Below, in pieces: positions 42,688 through 50,398 of a DNA stretch of 64,000 nucleotides. The position numbers and the translations under genes were made by a program. The notes under the pieces are model-generated. The model worked only from the letters and a program-made list of their open reading frames with translations. It had not been told where the DNA came from and searched no databases. Within the stretch, counting starts at the first letter, position 1; each line of letters begins with the position of its first letter. Source of the stretch: Marinobacterium lacunae (lineage in GTDB: Bacteria > Pseudomonadota > Gammaproteobacteria > Pseudomonadales > Balneatricaceae); NCBI RefSeq assembly GCF_000705555.1, contig NZ_JMQN01000045.1:1-64000 (forward strand), read 5' to 3'.

Positions 42688-43131
42688 TCAGCTGGAAGGG
42701 ATTGTTAGGGACTTATGGTTTATACTTTCGATTACTTTCAGATCAATAGCTTTTTTATCTAACAGATCTTCAACCTCCATCCCGGTACCTATAAACGAAC
42801 CCCCACCTTGTTTTGTAATAATACGAATCCGATTATCACTTTTTATAATAGATGGATTTGAAGAAAAAGCGACTTTCAGAACAGTTTCCGAAGTTGTTAT
42901 TTTTTCTTTAAGCTTATTCATAAATTCAGGATTGTTTAATATTTCAGCCTCGTTTATTACATAGAAAGCATAAAGTTTCTTAAGCGCCTCAACGTGTTCA
43001 TTATTAGAGTATGCCGCTAACCCTTCTATATATAGATCATCTCTTTCCCCAGCCACCAAATAAGGTATTGATATAAATGAGAACAGGAATATTATTAATA
43101 CTTTAGAAAGGTGGCTTTTCAGGCATATCAT
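42688..43131 (-). CDS. Hypothetical exported protein, 147 aa
   Basis: No family recognised. It has a signal peptide (about 1-27, hydrophobic core VLIIFLFSFISIPYLVAG) and a mature helical then beta-rich domain (KQGGGSFIGTGMEVEDLL near 108-125). It is AT-rich. I start at ATG 43131 because GAGGGG lies about 8 nt upstream; it overlaps the 3' end of the preceding gene by 29 bp, suggesting co-translation. The stop codon region contains CCCTAAC, similar to the R'' core of an attC site, followed by IS3 debris. Part of the accessory array. Confidence 0.6.
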   Translation of the reverse strand: MICLKSHLSKVLIIFLFSFISIPYLVAGERDDLYIEGLAAYSNNEHVEALKKLYAFYVINEAEILNNPEFMNKLKEKITTSETVLKVAFSSNPSIIKSDNRIRIITKQGGGSFIGTGMEVEDLLDKKAIDLKVIESINHKSLTIPSS

Positions 43132-43438
43132 TTTCATCCCCCTCAATAATTTCCACATAGGATTCAACCGAAGAATCGTTCGTGTAATCTTTAAATTCCA
43201 ACCCTTTGTACAAAGTAATCGATACTATTATCGCTCCAAACAACGCGAAAAACGTACCTGGTGCAGCCTTTTTTATAACCAATTTATTATCACCAAACTC
43301 CCCCTCCACTTCTCCTGCATGCCCCCATATTCCAGCAGAAAAAAGTCGATACCCCATGTAAGCAAAAGCAGCTCCCACTAAAAGAGAAATTATTTTATAG
43401 GATGTAAGAGAAATTATTATCTGACTTTTTATATCCAT
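43103..43438 (-). CDS. Hypothetical membrane protein, 111 aa, directly behind an attC site
   Basis: Two hydrophobic segments (about 10-30 and 60-80) and a short acidic tail; no family recognised. The frame extends into an attC site (43452-43541), but ATG 43438 with AGGAG just upstream is the natural start. The arrangement attC, then ribosome site, then start codon within 14 bp is typical of integron gene cassettes. It overlaps the next gene (43131) by 29 bp, so the two lie in one cassette. Confidence 0.62.
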   Translation of the reverse strand: MDIKSQIIISLTSYKIISLLVGAAFAYMGYRLFSAGIWGHAGEVEGEFGDNKLVIKKAAPGTFFALFGAIIVSITLYKGLEFKDYTNDSSVESYVEIIEGDENDMPEKPPF

Positions 43439-43451
43439 TTTTTCTCCTATA

Positions 43452-43541
43452 CAATAACGTCTGTCTATGGAACCGGAACGAAGCGCCAACGCAGCGGAGG
43501 CTCCAGCCGCGATAGCGACGAACATCAGGCCCTTGTTATAT
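43452..43541 (-). repeat. attC-like recombination site A
   Basis: On the minus strand the 90-bp segment begins with R''-like ATATAAC, then AAGGGCCTGATG, a central imperfect palindrome (about 43502-43517, GCCGCGATAGCG), and ends with R'-like GTTATTG. The upstream gene's stop codon (43536-43538) lies inside the R'' core, as in gene cassettes. The site is about 83% similar by eye to attC-like site B at 47067-47154. Call by structure and by repetition. Confidence 0.75.
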
Positions 43542-43952
43542 TTTCCCACAATATTTTTCATATTGTTTGGATAGCCCCTCGCGCTTTGCGTCAAGTTGCC
43601 TCAAGCGCAAATATTCATCTTCATTGCCAGATTGCTTGGCTCTTACTTCTGCCAGAAATGATTTATATGAGACAACTGAATCATAGACAATCATTTTTCC
43701 ATCCGCTCTATCTATTATTGGACCCATACATTTACAGTACTCCTTTTCAGCCTCTTCCTTTGCTTGTTTTAAACAGTTGATTTTTAGCATTTCTCTCGCT
43801 TCATCAACTTTCCCGTTTTTTTCTAGAAAGGAATACATATTTTTATTTTCTTCAACTTGATAGAACTCTTCAATACTCATACTGTAGATCTCTTGTGCTA
43901 GCACTGTAGTTGGCATTAATACAAAAAATAATATTATTAGCTTACCTTTCAT
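43536..43952 (-). CDS. Hypothetical secreted protein, 138 aa, cassette-borne
   Basis: No family recognised. The signal peptide is about 1-19 (IILFFVLMPTTVLA-Q). The mature part is helical, with a CKCM motif near 74-77 and a C-terminal Cys. AGGAG lies 7 nt before the ATG at 43952, inside the R'-like end (TCCTAAC, 43960-43966) of a split attC. The stop codon lies in attC-like site A. AT-rich codons unlike the flanking chromosome support recent acquisition. Confidence 0.65.
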   Translation of the reverse strand: MKGKLIILFFVLMPTTVLAQEIYSMSIEEFYQVEENKNMYSFLEKNGKVDEAREMLKINCLKQAKEEAEKEYCKCMGPIIDRADGKMIVYDSVVSYKSFLAEVRAKQSGNEDEYLRLRQLDAKREGLSKQYEKYCGKI

Positions 43953-43959
43953 TAGAATC

Positions 43960-43966
43960 TCCTAAC
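43960..43966 (-). repeat. R'-like end of split attC site D
   Basis: Minus strand GTTAGGA, the right-hand core expected for an attC site, ending just before the ribosome site of the 43952 gene. Its partner R'' GCCTAAC lies at 44882-44888, separated by IS3 debris. Confidence 0.5.
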
Positions 43967-43984
43967 TCTCTATAAATTGGTCCC

Positions 43985-44878
43985 ACACACAAAAAAGTAG
44001 ACACTTTGGTTATACGCATTTGCGCTCATACTCCGCTGGACTCACATAGCCCAAAGCCGAGTGCCTACGTATGCGGTTATAAAATACTTCGACGTATTCG
44101 AAGATCCTAGACTTCGCTTCTTCAACCGTTCGATATTGTTCAGCATAGATCAGCTCTACCTTTAGTCGGCTGAAAAACGACTCCATGACTGCATTACCCC
44201 AACAGTTTCCCTTCCGGCTCATACTCGGTGAACAACCGTGTCGCTCCATCTGTGCCTGATAACGATCCCGAACCCAGATATAGGTGATATCGGTGCTCCA
44301 CTTCTGATTCGGACCGTCCGCGTTGAAACGACGTTTGAGAAGGTTATCGGCCACACCGGTCATCGCTTCGGTGCGCGGCGTGTACTTGAACGCCTTGCCG
44401 TTACGCGCCCGTGTGCCATTGTGTTTCAGGATGTTAGCGACGTAGTTCACCGAACACGGCGTACCCAGAGCATTGAGCTCCCTGGTGATCCTCGGTGCCC
44501 CATAGCGGGCCTTGTAGGTGGCGAAGGTATCCATGACCTGCTCTTCCATGATCTGCCGCCTGAGCACCCGTATACTGATGTCACGCCCCAAGCAGCGGTA
44601 ATATCCTGATGCCGAGACCTTGAGCACCCGGCACATCAGGCGTATCGCATACAGCCCTCGATACTCCTGTATCAGAGCGTACTTTACTCGTGCTGGCTTC
44701 GCAAAGAAGGGGCGTCCATCCGCCAGCAGCCTTTTCTAGGAACTCGAGCTCCTCTTTCAGTTCATCGCACTCGCGCTTGGCGGACCTCGTCACTCTCCGA
44801 CTTGGAATAGTCCACCCCATTCAGGCTGTTGAACTGCTTCTCTGACAATCGATGGAACTACATTTTCCAGTTGTAGAT
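43985..44878 (-). pseudogene. IS3-family transposase remnant inside an attC site
   Basis: The minus-strand reading contains the C-terminus of OrfA (RSAKRECDELKEELEFLEKA) and, after frameshifts, OrfB. The OrfB part starts near 44700 with FFAKPARVKYALIQEYRGLYAIRLMCRVLKVSASGYY and continues through RYGAPRITRELN, SVNYVANIL and WSTDITYIWVRD. There it jumps to RYQAQMERHGCSPSMSRKGNCWGNAVMESFFSRLKVEL. About 60 residues between the first Asp and RYQAQMERHG, including the second catalytic Asp, are missing. The largest OrfB frame is 44010-44636. No intact terminal repeats are visible, so the element is inactive. It lies between the halves of attC site D. Confidence 0.88.
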
Positions 44879-44888
44879 CTTGTTAGGC
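44879..44888 (-). repeat. R''-like end of split attC site D
   Basis: Minus strand GCCTAAC (44882-44888) followed by AAG, the same R''-AAG pattern as in attC-like sites A and B. It overlaps the stop codon of the SDR gene (44888-44890). IS3 sequence begins immediately after. Confidence 0.6.
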
Positions 44889-45691
44889 TATTTGCTTGGC
44901 GGTGATGCAGCACTACCCGCTAGAATTCCACCATCAACATTGATCTCAATTCCTGTTATATATTTAGCCTCATCAGATGCAAGGAATAGAGCAGCATATG
45001 CAACGTCTATAGGCTCTCCCATAACTCCAAGGGGTATCTCAGAAGATATTACTTTAATTGCATGATCTCTTTGCTCTCCTTCTCCAAGCATCACATTCCA
45101 TATAGGTGTGTAGATGGCACCCGGGTGAATAGAGTTGCATCTAATGGGATATTTCTTTTCTGCACAGTAAAGTGCAACGGATTTCGTATGATTGCGAACA
45201 GCGGCTTTGCTCGAGGCGTATGCGGCAGCAAAAGGAATCCCAATAATGCCTGATCTTGAAGATATGTTTACGATACTTCCGGATAAAGAGTTCTTTATTA
45301 GCTGAATACCGTACTTACACCCAAGAGCAACACCATCAAGATTTGTCTCATGGACTTTGTGCCAACTCTCCATATCCAGATTTTCAGGGTCGTGCGGGCC
45401 ACGGGTTTCAAGAATGCCAGCTATCCCCGCGTTATTCACCAAAATATCCAGACCGCCATATCTCTTTTTAACAAAATCTCTCACTTCAATCCAATCTTCC
45501 TCTTTTCTCACATCAAGATGAAAATAACAAGATGGTTCGCCAATTCCAGCAGCTACCTTTTTACCCAGTTCATCATTGATATCAGTGACTACAACATTCG
45601 CACCTTCTTCATAAAATAGTTTAGCAATAGCTTCCCCTATTCCTCTTGCAGCTCCGGTTACTAATACAGTTTTATTTTTAAGCCTTAGCAT
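44888..45691 (-). CDS. Short-chain dehydrogenase/reductase
   Basis: A 267-aa classic SDR. The NAD(P) motif VTGAARGIGEA near 11-21 (TGxxxGIG), NNAG near 86-89 in the LDILVNNAGIAG stretch, the catalytic Ser in IVNISSRSG near 136-144 and YASSKAA near 158-164 (YxxxK), and the C-terminal GIEINVDGGILAG are all present. It oxidises an alcohol or reduces a ketone; the substrate is unknown. ATG 45691 overlaps the hydrolase stop region by 7 bp. With the hydrolase and MarR regulator it forms a three-gene unit. Confidence 0.9.
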   Translation of the reverse strand: MLRLKNKTVLVTGAARGIGEAIAKLFYEEGANVVVTDINDELGKKVAAGIGEPSCYFHLDVRKEEDWIEVRDFVKKRYGGLDILVNNAGIAGILETRGPHDPENLDMESWHKVHETNLDGVALGCKYGIQLIKNSLSGSIVNISSRSGIIGIPFAAAYASSKAAVRNHTKSVALYCAEKKYPIRCNSIHPGAIYTPIWNVMLGEGEQRDHAIKVISSEIPLGVMGEPIDVAYAALFLASDEAKYITGIEINVDGGILAGSAASPPSK

Positions 45692-46536
45692 ATAACCTCC
45701 ATGTCATTCAGAAAATTCACAACAGCCTTATTAAAAATTTCTGGCTGATCCATAAGTGGTAGATGTCCCGCTTCTTTGATTTTAAAAAGTGTTGCGTTGG
45801 GCATCATAGCGACTGCATTGACGCCGTATTCAACCGGAAATAGTCGATCATTCTCGCCCCAAATGACCAATGTCTTATTTGATATCTTGCGAAGCGCAGC
45901 TTCTGGTAAAGGTGAAACAGCCAAACCCCGACCTTGCATAAATGCATTTTTACCACCTTTGCTCTTCAGCACTTCGATGGAGTATAAGCCGTGATTAGGA
46001 TCACGGTTTTCACGTTTGAACAATAAATAACGAGAAAAAAATCTATTCGCCAAAGCAGATGGGAATATATTTAGCCAAGCCATGCCGATAATGGATAACA
46101 AGGGTGACTTTGCACCCATCGCTCCAGAGTCGACTAGGACGAGCTTGTCTACTTTATCTGGATAGTCGAGGGTAAATTGAAGGGCAATTGCTCCGCCTTG
46201 AGATAACCCAACAATATGTGCTTTTGAAATTCCCAGCTCCTCTAGAAACTGTTTTAGCCAGGCAACGAAATAAGTTTTGTCATAAGCGGCATCAGGCTTA
46301 TCAGACTCCCCATAACCGACAATGTCTGGCGCGACAACGTGAAAATGTTTTGACATTGGGCCAATAGATGGATACCAGGTAACTGCACCCGCCCCACCTC
46401 CATGTAGAATAACTACAGGATAGCCAGAGCCAGCAGACAAGTAAGCTGTATTAATCGAGTCGACCAACACATTAGCTTGTGTGACAGGAACTTTAGTATT
46501 TTCTATTAGCGCTTCTCTATAAGTTTTCATATTCAT
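45685..46536 (-). CDS. Alpha/beta-hydrolase
   Basis: A 283-aa alpha/beta-fold hydrolase. The oxyanion HGGGAGAVTW near 44-53 and the nucleophile elbow GLSQGG near 112-117 (Ser114) are visible, an Asp near 235 in WGENDRLFPVEYG, and the catalytic His near 264 in EAGHLPLMDQP. These resemble C-C bond hydrolases (BphD/TodF type). A meta-cleavage product hydrolase or ester hydrolase is plausible but not certain. ATG 46536 is followed by an upstream-coupled MarR gene (13 bp). Cotranscribed with the SDR. No aromatic dioxygenase is nearby. Confidence 0.88.
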   Translation of the reverse strand: MNMKTYREALIENTKVPVTQANVLVDSINTAYLSAGSGYPVVILHGGGAGAVTWYPSIGPMSKHFHVVAPDIVGYGESDKPDAAYDKTYFVAWLKQFLEELGISKAHIVGLSQGGAIALQFTLDYPDKVDKLVLVDSGAMGAKSPLLSIIGMAWLNIFPSALANRFFSRYLLFKRENRDPNHGLYSIEVLKSKGGKNAFMQGRGLAVSPLPEAALRKISNKTLVIWGENDRLFPVEYGVNAVAMMPNATLFKIKEAGHLPLMDQPEIFNKAVVNFLNDMEVIC

Positions 46537-46549
46537 TTCACTCGAAAGG

Positions 46550-46969
46550 TTATGAAACGACTTTCAACAATTCAGAAAATGCGCTTAGCTGATTAATCTC
46601 AAAGGGTTCAAATAGTGCTACTGAAGCATACGCAAAAGTAACCTGAGCTTCTTCATAAACCTGCTTGCCGGCAGCAGAAAGCGTCACTAGGCTTACTCTG
46701 GCGTCGCGTGGATTGTCCTCTTTTGCGACTAGGCCAATTTTTTCCATAGGATTTATAAGACGGGTTACGCCTGACGGACTCAAACCGATCCGCTCAGCAA
46801 GGTCGCTACGACGCATTTTCTGCGTTGGAGTATTGTATAACTGGTTTAGAACGAGATATTCAGTTAAGCCAATACCATGTGCAGATAGTGCGCCGCCAAT
46901 CCGTTTCTGGATTTTGTTGTGAATACTAATGACATTTACCACTACCTCACTTTCTATATATTTTGACAT
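46550..46969 (-). CDS. MarR-family regulator
   Basis: A 139-aa winged-helix regulator with LTEYLVLNQLYNTPTQKMRRSDLAERIGLSPSGVTRLINPMEKIGLVAKEDNPRDARVSLVTLS near 38-100, typical MarR recognition helix and wing (DARVSLVTL). MarR proteins repress adjacent genes until a small aromatic or phenolic ligand binds. It starts 30 bp or more past attC-like site B and precedes the hydrolase and SDR genes, which it probably controls. ATG 46969; a longer frame to 47002 lacks support. The bases just upstream read GTTAGGT, another attC-core-like string. Confidence 0.88.
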   Translation of the reverse strand: MSKYIESEVVVNVISIHNKIQKRIGGALSAHGIGLTEYLVLNQLYNTPTQKMRRSDLAERIGLSPSGVTRLINPMEKIGLVAKEDNPRDARVSLVTLSAAGKQVYEEAQVTFAYASVALFEPFEINQLSAFSELLKVVS

Positions 46970-47066
46970 ACCTAACTCATTGCGACATGTTTGAGTAAGC
47001 AAGCATATAGACGGATTGTTGCGTGGTCAACTATCTCGCAATCATTTGGGAAGTGGTTGGTTGGTC

Positions 47067-47154
47067 GCCTACGCCGGCCGATGGTGCCGAAACGTAGCGC
47101 AGCGCAGTGGAGGTCCCAGCCGCGATAGCGGCAAACATCAGGCCCTTGTTATGC
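47067..47154 (-). repeat. attC-like recombination site B
   Basis: On the minus strand the 88-bp site starts with R'' GCATAAC followed by AAGGGCCTGATG, contains the same palindromic centre (about 47114-47128) as site A, and ends at a degenerate R' (CGTAGGC, one T short of GTTAGGC). The stop codon of the acetyltransferase cassette gene (47149-47151) lies within R''. Sequence similarity to site A is about 83% by eye. Confidence 0.75.
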
Positions 47155-47637
47155 CGTCAATACTTTTTCCATTAAAACTGCATTTTCACCATAACTTGAA
47201 CATACAGTTGCGCCCGGAATCTCTCTAAAACCAAGAAATGACCAAAAGCTACCTGAGCCCTGGACAGCAACTAGTCTAATTTCCTGAATTCCCGTTTTCA
47301 GCGCCACCCCAACTAATTCTTCGAACATAGCACGGCCTATTCCTTGTCCTTTTGATTGAGAATTGACTGCCATGTCATGAAGATATAGATATTCGCTGGC
47401 TGTTATATCAGGCAAAGGCTCGAATAATTTCGGCGGCGTCGACCCATTCCATGGATGGGCTAACAAATAGCCAAGGACAGTACCTTGATCCGACAAGGAG
47501 ACAAAGCAGGTATTGGGCGAGGCTGCCAATTTGCTTTTAAGTACCTCTAGATCTTCAAGGCCAATCTCTTGATACGCTTCGCCTTGTATTTCTAGGATGC
47601 CATGCCAATTTTCACCATCGATTTCTTGAATTTTCAT
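47149..47637 (-). CDS. GNAT N-acetyltransferase, cassette-borne
   Basis: A 162-aa acetyltransferase with the acetyl-CoA site YLYLHDMAVNSQSKGQGIGRAMFEELV near 86-112 (QxxGxG/A) and a conserved SFWSFLGF near 135-142. The substrate is unknown; GNATs are among the most frequent integron cassette products. ATG 47637 begins MKIQEIDG; the frame continues upstream into attC-like site C, but that is not protein-like. The stop codon sits in attC-like site B. Flanked on both sides by attC-like sites, so it is a typical single-gene cassette. Confidence 0.85.
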   Translation of the reverse strand: MKIQEIDGENWHGILEIQGEAYQEIGLEDLEVLKSKLAASPNTCFVSLSDQGTVLGYLLAHPWNGSTPPKLFEPLPDITASEYLYLHDMAVNSQSKGQGIGRAMFEELVGVALKTGIQEIRLVAVQGSGSFWSFLGFREIPGATVCSSYGENAVLMEKVLTA

Positions 47638-47651
47638 ATCAATCCATAGAG

Positions 47652-47772
47652 GCGTAACGGCCAAGTTCAGTGGAGACCGGAACAGAGCCCCAGCCTGCTT
47701 AATATAATGAACGTAGCGAATTGGGCAAGAAGGCGCGGAGCGTAGGGCATCCATTGCAACGTCTGGTTATGC
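47652..47772 (-). repeat. attC-like recombination site C
   Basis: Minus strand: R'' GCATAAC (47766-47772), forming part of the palindrome GGTTATGCGCATAACC (47765-47780), and R' GTTACGC (47652-47658), total 121 bp. The interior differs from sites A and B, as expected for attC sites of different cassettes. It follows the MAPEG-like gene by about 13 bp. Confidence 0.6.
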
Positions 47773-47784
47773 GCATAACCTGGA

Positions 47785-48180
47785 TCAAGACAGCAGCGAA
47801 GCCAATAAAACCACCTGACAACCAACCCCGGTCAAAAAAGCTAATGTTCTTAATGGAACGGGAAAGCCGAAGATGCTAATCGCATAGTGCCCAACACGCG
47901 AAAAAAAATAAATCATGCATGCAATTTCAGTTGCGCGGCTATACGCACCTGCCATATGTACCAGAAGTACCAAAGGTGCAAACAAAACAAGGTTCTCTAC
48001 AGCATTTGCATGGGCTCTCATCGCTCTCTCTGCCCACTTTGCTTTCGGCGGCGGATCAGGTAACGGAAACCAATGCATTGGAGGAGGACCAAGCTCTTGT
48101 ATACGATTGCCAATGTATGGAACCCATAAAAACGCTGTCAGTGCGATTGTCCAAGTAAGCCAATAAAGTTCATTGCTCAC
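47785..48180 (-). CDS. MAPEG-family membrane protein
   Basis: A 131-aa protein with four predicted transmembrane helices (about 7-25, 62-80, 85-103, 110-130). The segment AERAMRAHANAVENLVLFAPLVLL near 50-73 is the MAPEG signature (R-x-x-x-N-x-x-E). MAPEG proteins in bacteria are mostly uncharacterised. The start is GTG 48180 with GGAG eight bases upstream. The nearby attC-like site C suggests it is the product of a gene cassette. Confidence 0.82.
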   Translation of the reverse strand: MSNELYWLTWTIALTAFLWVPYIGNRIQELGPPPMHWFPLPDPPPKAKWAERAMRAHANAVENLVLFAPLVLLVHMAGAYSRATEIACMIYFFSRVGHYAISIFGFPVPLRTLAFLTGVGCQVVLLASLLS

Positions 48181-48528
48181 ATTTTATCTCCATGATTTTT
48201 AGTGGCTGCCTCGCCTCATGCCGCGTTAAAGGACCTAAAAAGCGGATCTTTTGAGGTCCCGATATGCAAAGCGAACGATATTCAACGTTTTGTTGGTGAT
48301 CATCACACACCGGCCTCGGCCAACTCCATAATTGGTATATATCCCATACAAGTTTATATCGTACGTATGGAACACCGAGAATGAACACTCGCAGTACAGG
48401 TCGTAAATATCTTTTGCCTTTGGACCTAGCCAAAACAAAGATGCTCAGCGCTGTTATCGGAAAACACCAAACTCAGAAAGGGCTGGCCAGAACGCTCGGC
48501 GAAACGGCTTTTATCTGTGTCATCGTCA
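48181..48528. other. Low-coding boundary stretch between the cassette array and the HD gene
   Basis: About 350 bp with only weak coding evidence. The best candidate is the minus-strand 67-aa frame (48235-48438), reported separately. A string TTTAACG on the minus strand at about 48224-48230 has a loose resemblance to an attC R'' but no matching R' is seen. No integrase gene or attI-like structure is visible here. Confidence 0.5.
48235..48438 (-). CDS. Hypothetical protein, 67 aa, weak evidence
   Basis: No family recognised. An AT-rich minus-strand frame (starts MFWLGPKAKDIYDLYCECSF) with composition like the cassette genes to its left. Its stop codon is followed after a few bases by a TTTAAC string that could be a degraded attC core. 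No good ribosome site seen; it may be non-coding. Confidence 0.25.
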   Translation of the reverse strand: MFWLGPKAKDIYDLYCECSFSVFHTYDINLYGIYTNYGVGRGRCVMITNKTLNIVRFAYRDLKRSAF

Positions 48529-49263
48529 TCAGCCCAGGTTTGCAGACCGCAGTTTCTTCAAAAACCCCATACGAACCATCGAGGCCATGTAGCTGTCCGG
48601 TTTGCGCGTGACCTGATCTTCGATCAGCCGCGCCATCCCCTCGCCGAACCCATCGCGCGGCTGCTGCTCAAGAATTTCGTGCAGTGTTTTCGGGTCGATG
48701 TCATGAACCCACATTCCGATGACATCAGCGCCAGCCCCGTAATGCACAAGTGCGACTTCTGGCTGGCGGTATTCAGCCACGCCAACAGAGTTGTGCAAGG
48801 CGACCATTTCGTGGACCAGGTCGGCTCTGTCAGGACTCAGCCCCTCACTCACGCAGACATGATGTGCTGCCTTGGCGCCATCCAGTTCAAACGTGCCGCC
48901 GTGATCGTGGGCTGCTGTCAGACCGAGGTCATGCATGATGCAGCCGAGAAACAGAACTTCACGGTCAACCGGCTTGCTGACCTTATGCCCCATAGCAACG
49001 GCAAAGGCATGGGTGCGCATGCAATGGCCGAACAGAAAATCCGGGCTGGCTTCTCGCACCAGCGATATGGCTTTTTTGCAGGCTGCGGAATCCGGCACAT
49101 GGTAATCGGCCGGCGCGACATAGGGCGGTCGACGGCCGGACAATCGGGCCGAGGTCTTCCGGAGGAGCTCCCGTATATCGCCGGCAGCGAACTGCCGAAT
49201 CAGAAAACACAAGCCCGGATCAGGCTTGGATGTGGTGAGGGCAACTGCAGATGGCTGATTCAT
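48529..49263 (-). CDS. HD-domain protein
   Basis: A 244-aa HD-superfamily metal-dependent phosphohydrolase. H-x(n)-HD-x(n)-D pattern: LFGHCMRTHAFAVAMG near 96-111, FLGCIMHDLGLTAAHD near 124-139, EMVALHNSV near 172-180. Related proteins next to regulators include uncharacterised hydrolases of the YfbR/cyanamide-hydratase-like set; the substrate is unknown. ATG 49263 has GGAG. Divergent from the TetR regulator over 92 bp, so probably under its control. The right side of this gene returns to typical chromosomal base composition. Confidence 0.85.
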   Translation of the reverse strand: MNQPSAVALTTSKPDPGLCFLIRQFAAGDIRELLRKTSARLSGRRPPYVAPADYHVPDSAACKKAISLVREASPDFLFGHCMRTHAFAVAMGHKVSKPVDREVLFLGCIMHDLGLTAAHDHGGTFELDGAKAAHHVCVSEGLSPDRADLVHEMVALHNSVGVAEYRQPEVALVHYGAGADVIGMWVHDIDPKTLHEILEQQPRDGFGEGMARLIEDQVTRKPDSYMASMVRMGFLKKLRSANLG

Positions 49264-49355
49264 CGAGATACTCCGCTTTGTGCATTCCGAACAAGCGTTA
49301 TACACTGGAACTATATTTATGTACTGATTCGAAGGTTAATTCAAAATCAATTTAT

Positions 49356-49997
49356 ATGCAAGATAGTACAAAAAGGGCGCGCGGCCGTCCTCGAGCCTAC
49401 AACAGGGCTGCTGCACTCAAGGCCATCACCTCATTGTTCTGGCGACACGGCTTCAGTGCGACCTCACTGGATGACATATCCGCCGCCACATCGATGAGTC
49501 GCCCGAGCCTCTACCAGGCCTTTGGAAGCAAGGCAGACATGTATCAGCAGGCATTTGCCGGATTCGTTCAGCGTATGGCCACTGCCACCAGTGCGGCACT
49601 GGACGTATCGGAATCCCCTGATGTGGCGCTGGTGAACTTTTTTCACGCCATCATGGATATCTACTTTGACGAAGACTCCGCCGTTGGCTGTTTCGTTTTC
49701 TGCACCACGGTCGCGGAAACCGGCAACCATCCAGAATTCCAGAATGCGCTACACGCTGTCATCGAGAAATTGGACGCAGCCTTGAGTGAATATTTCCAGA
49801 ACGCCCAGCATGCCAACCTGATTCGGGCCGAGTCTGACGTCCAGGCCTTGGCAACGTTGACCCAAGGCCTTCTTCAACACATTGCAATACGGGCCAGGGC
49901 TGGAGACAGCAAGGAAGAACTGTTGAAGAGAGTGAAGTCAGGATTATCAGCGATTCTTGATCACCATTGCTCAAACAGCTTGGGAAATTGCGAATAA
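49356..49997 (+). CDS. TetR-family repressor
   Basis: A 213-aa regulator with an N-terminal HTH (about 8-60, GRPRAYNRAAALKAITSLFWRHGFSATSLDDISAATSMSRPSLYQAFGSKADMY), a standard TetR recognition helix, and a helical ligand-binding C-terminal domain. ATG 49356; the longer frame (from 49251) overlaps the divergent HD gene and lacks a good ribosome site. It probably represses itself and the HD gene. No clear palindrome stood out in the 92-bp gap between them. Confidence 0.9.
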   Translation: MQDSTKRARGRPRAYNRAAALKAITSLFWRHGFSATSLDDISAATSMSRPSLYQAFGSKADMYQQAFAGFVQRMATATSAALDVSESPDVALVNFFHAIMDIYFDEDSAVGCFVFCTTVAETGNHPEFQNALHAVIEKLDAALSEYFQNAQHANLIRAESDVQALATLTQGLLQHIAIRARAGDSKEELLKRVKSGLSAILDHHCSNSLGNCE

Positions 49998-50043
49998 GTA
50001 TCCCGACCTGAGACAATTGGTGGCCTGATACTCTGCGAGATAG

Positions 50044-50398
50044 ATGATGGGTCACCAGCTCACGTTCGCCGTACGCGAGTTCAACCAGAAGCGTCGGCAA
50101 ACGCGTAAAGAGGTCTTTCTTGGGCACATGGATCAGGTGATTCCGTGGAAGCAGTTTGAGTCCATCATCACCCTCATTATCCAAAGGCAGGTAATGGTCG
50201 CCGACCGTATCCGCTCTCTACGTGAGTTCAGGGACTGGCTCGCAAACTGTTTCAGGAAGTTAATCAGTGGCTGACCGAAGCAGGTGTTTTGTTGAAGGAA
50301 GGGACACTGTTCGATGCGACCATCATTGAGGCGGCGACGTCAACGAAGAACAAAGCGGGTCAGCGTGATCCTGAAATGCATCAAAATGAGGGATAACT
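50044..50398 (+). pseudogene. IS5-family transposase remnant
   Basis: The plus-strand reading starts MGHQLTFAVREFNQKRRQTRKEVFL, the N-terminus of IS5-type transposases. A one-base shift near 50166 breaks the frame; in the next frame PHYPKAGNGRRPYPL continues. Then a deletion joins [23 protein letters not shown] and [28 protein letters not shown], the first catalytic DDE-motif Asp region, before a stop. The C-terminal half is missing. No terminal inverted repeats are visible. A dead fragment next to the TetR gene. Confidence 0.87.

Noticed and set aside
46970-47154. Alternative reading of attC-like site B ending at GTTAGGT (46970-46976)
   Set aside because: That would make a 185-bp site, too long for attC, and site A shows that 88-90 bp is the natural length. 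The string may be coincidental.
48181-48528. Integron attI site or integrase upstream of the cassette array
   Set aside because: No integrase-like protein is encoded in either direction and no attI-like structure was seen, so I describe the array as lacking an integrase.
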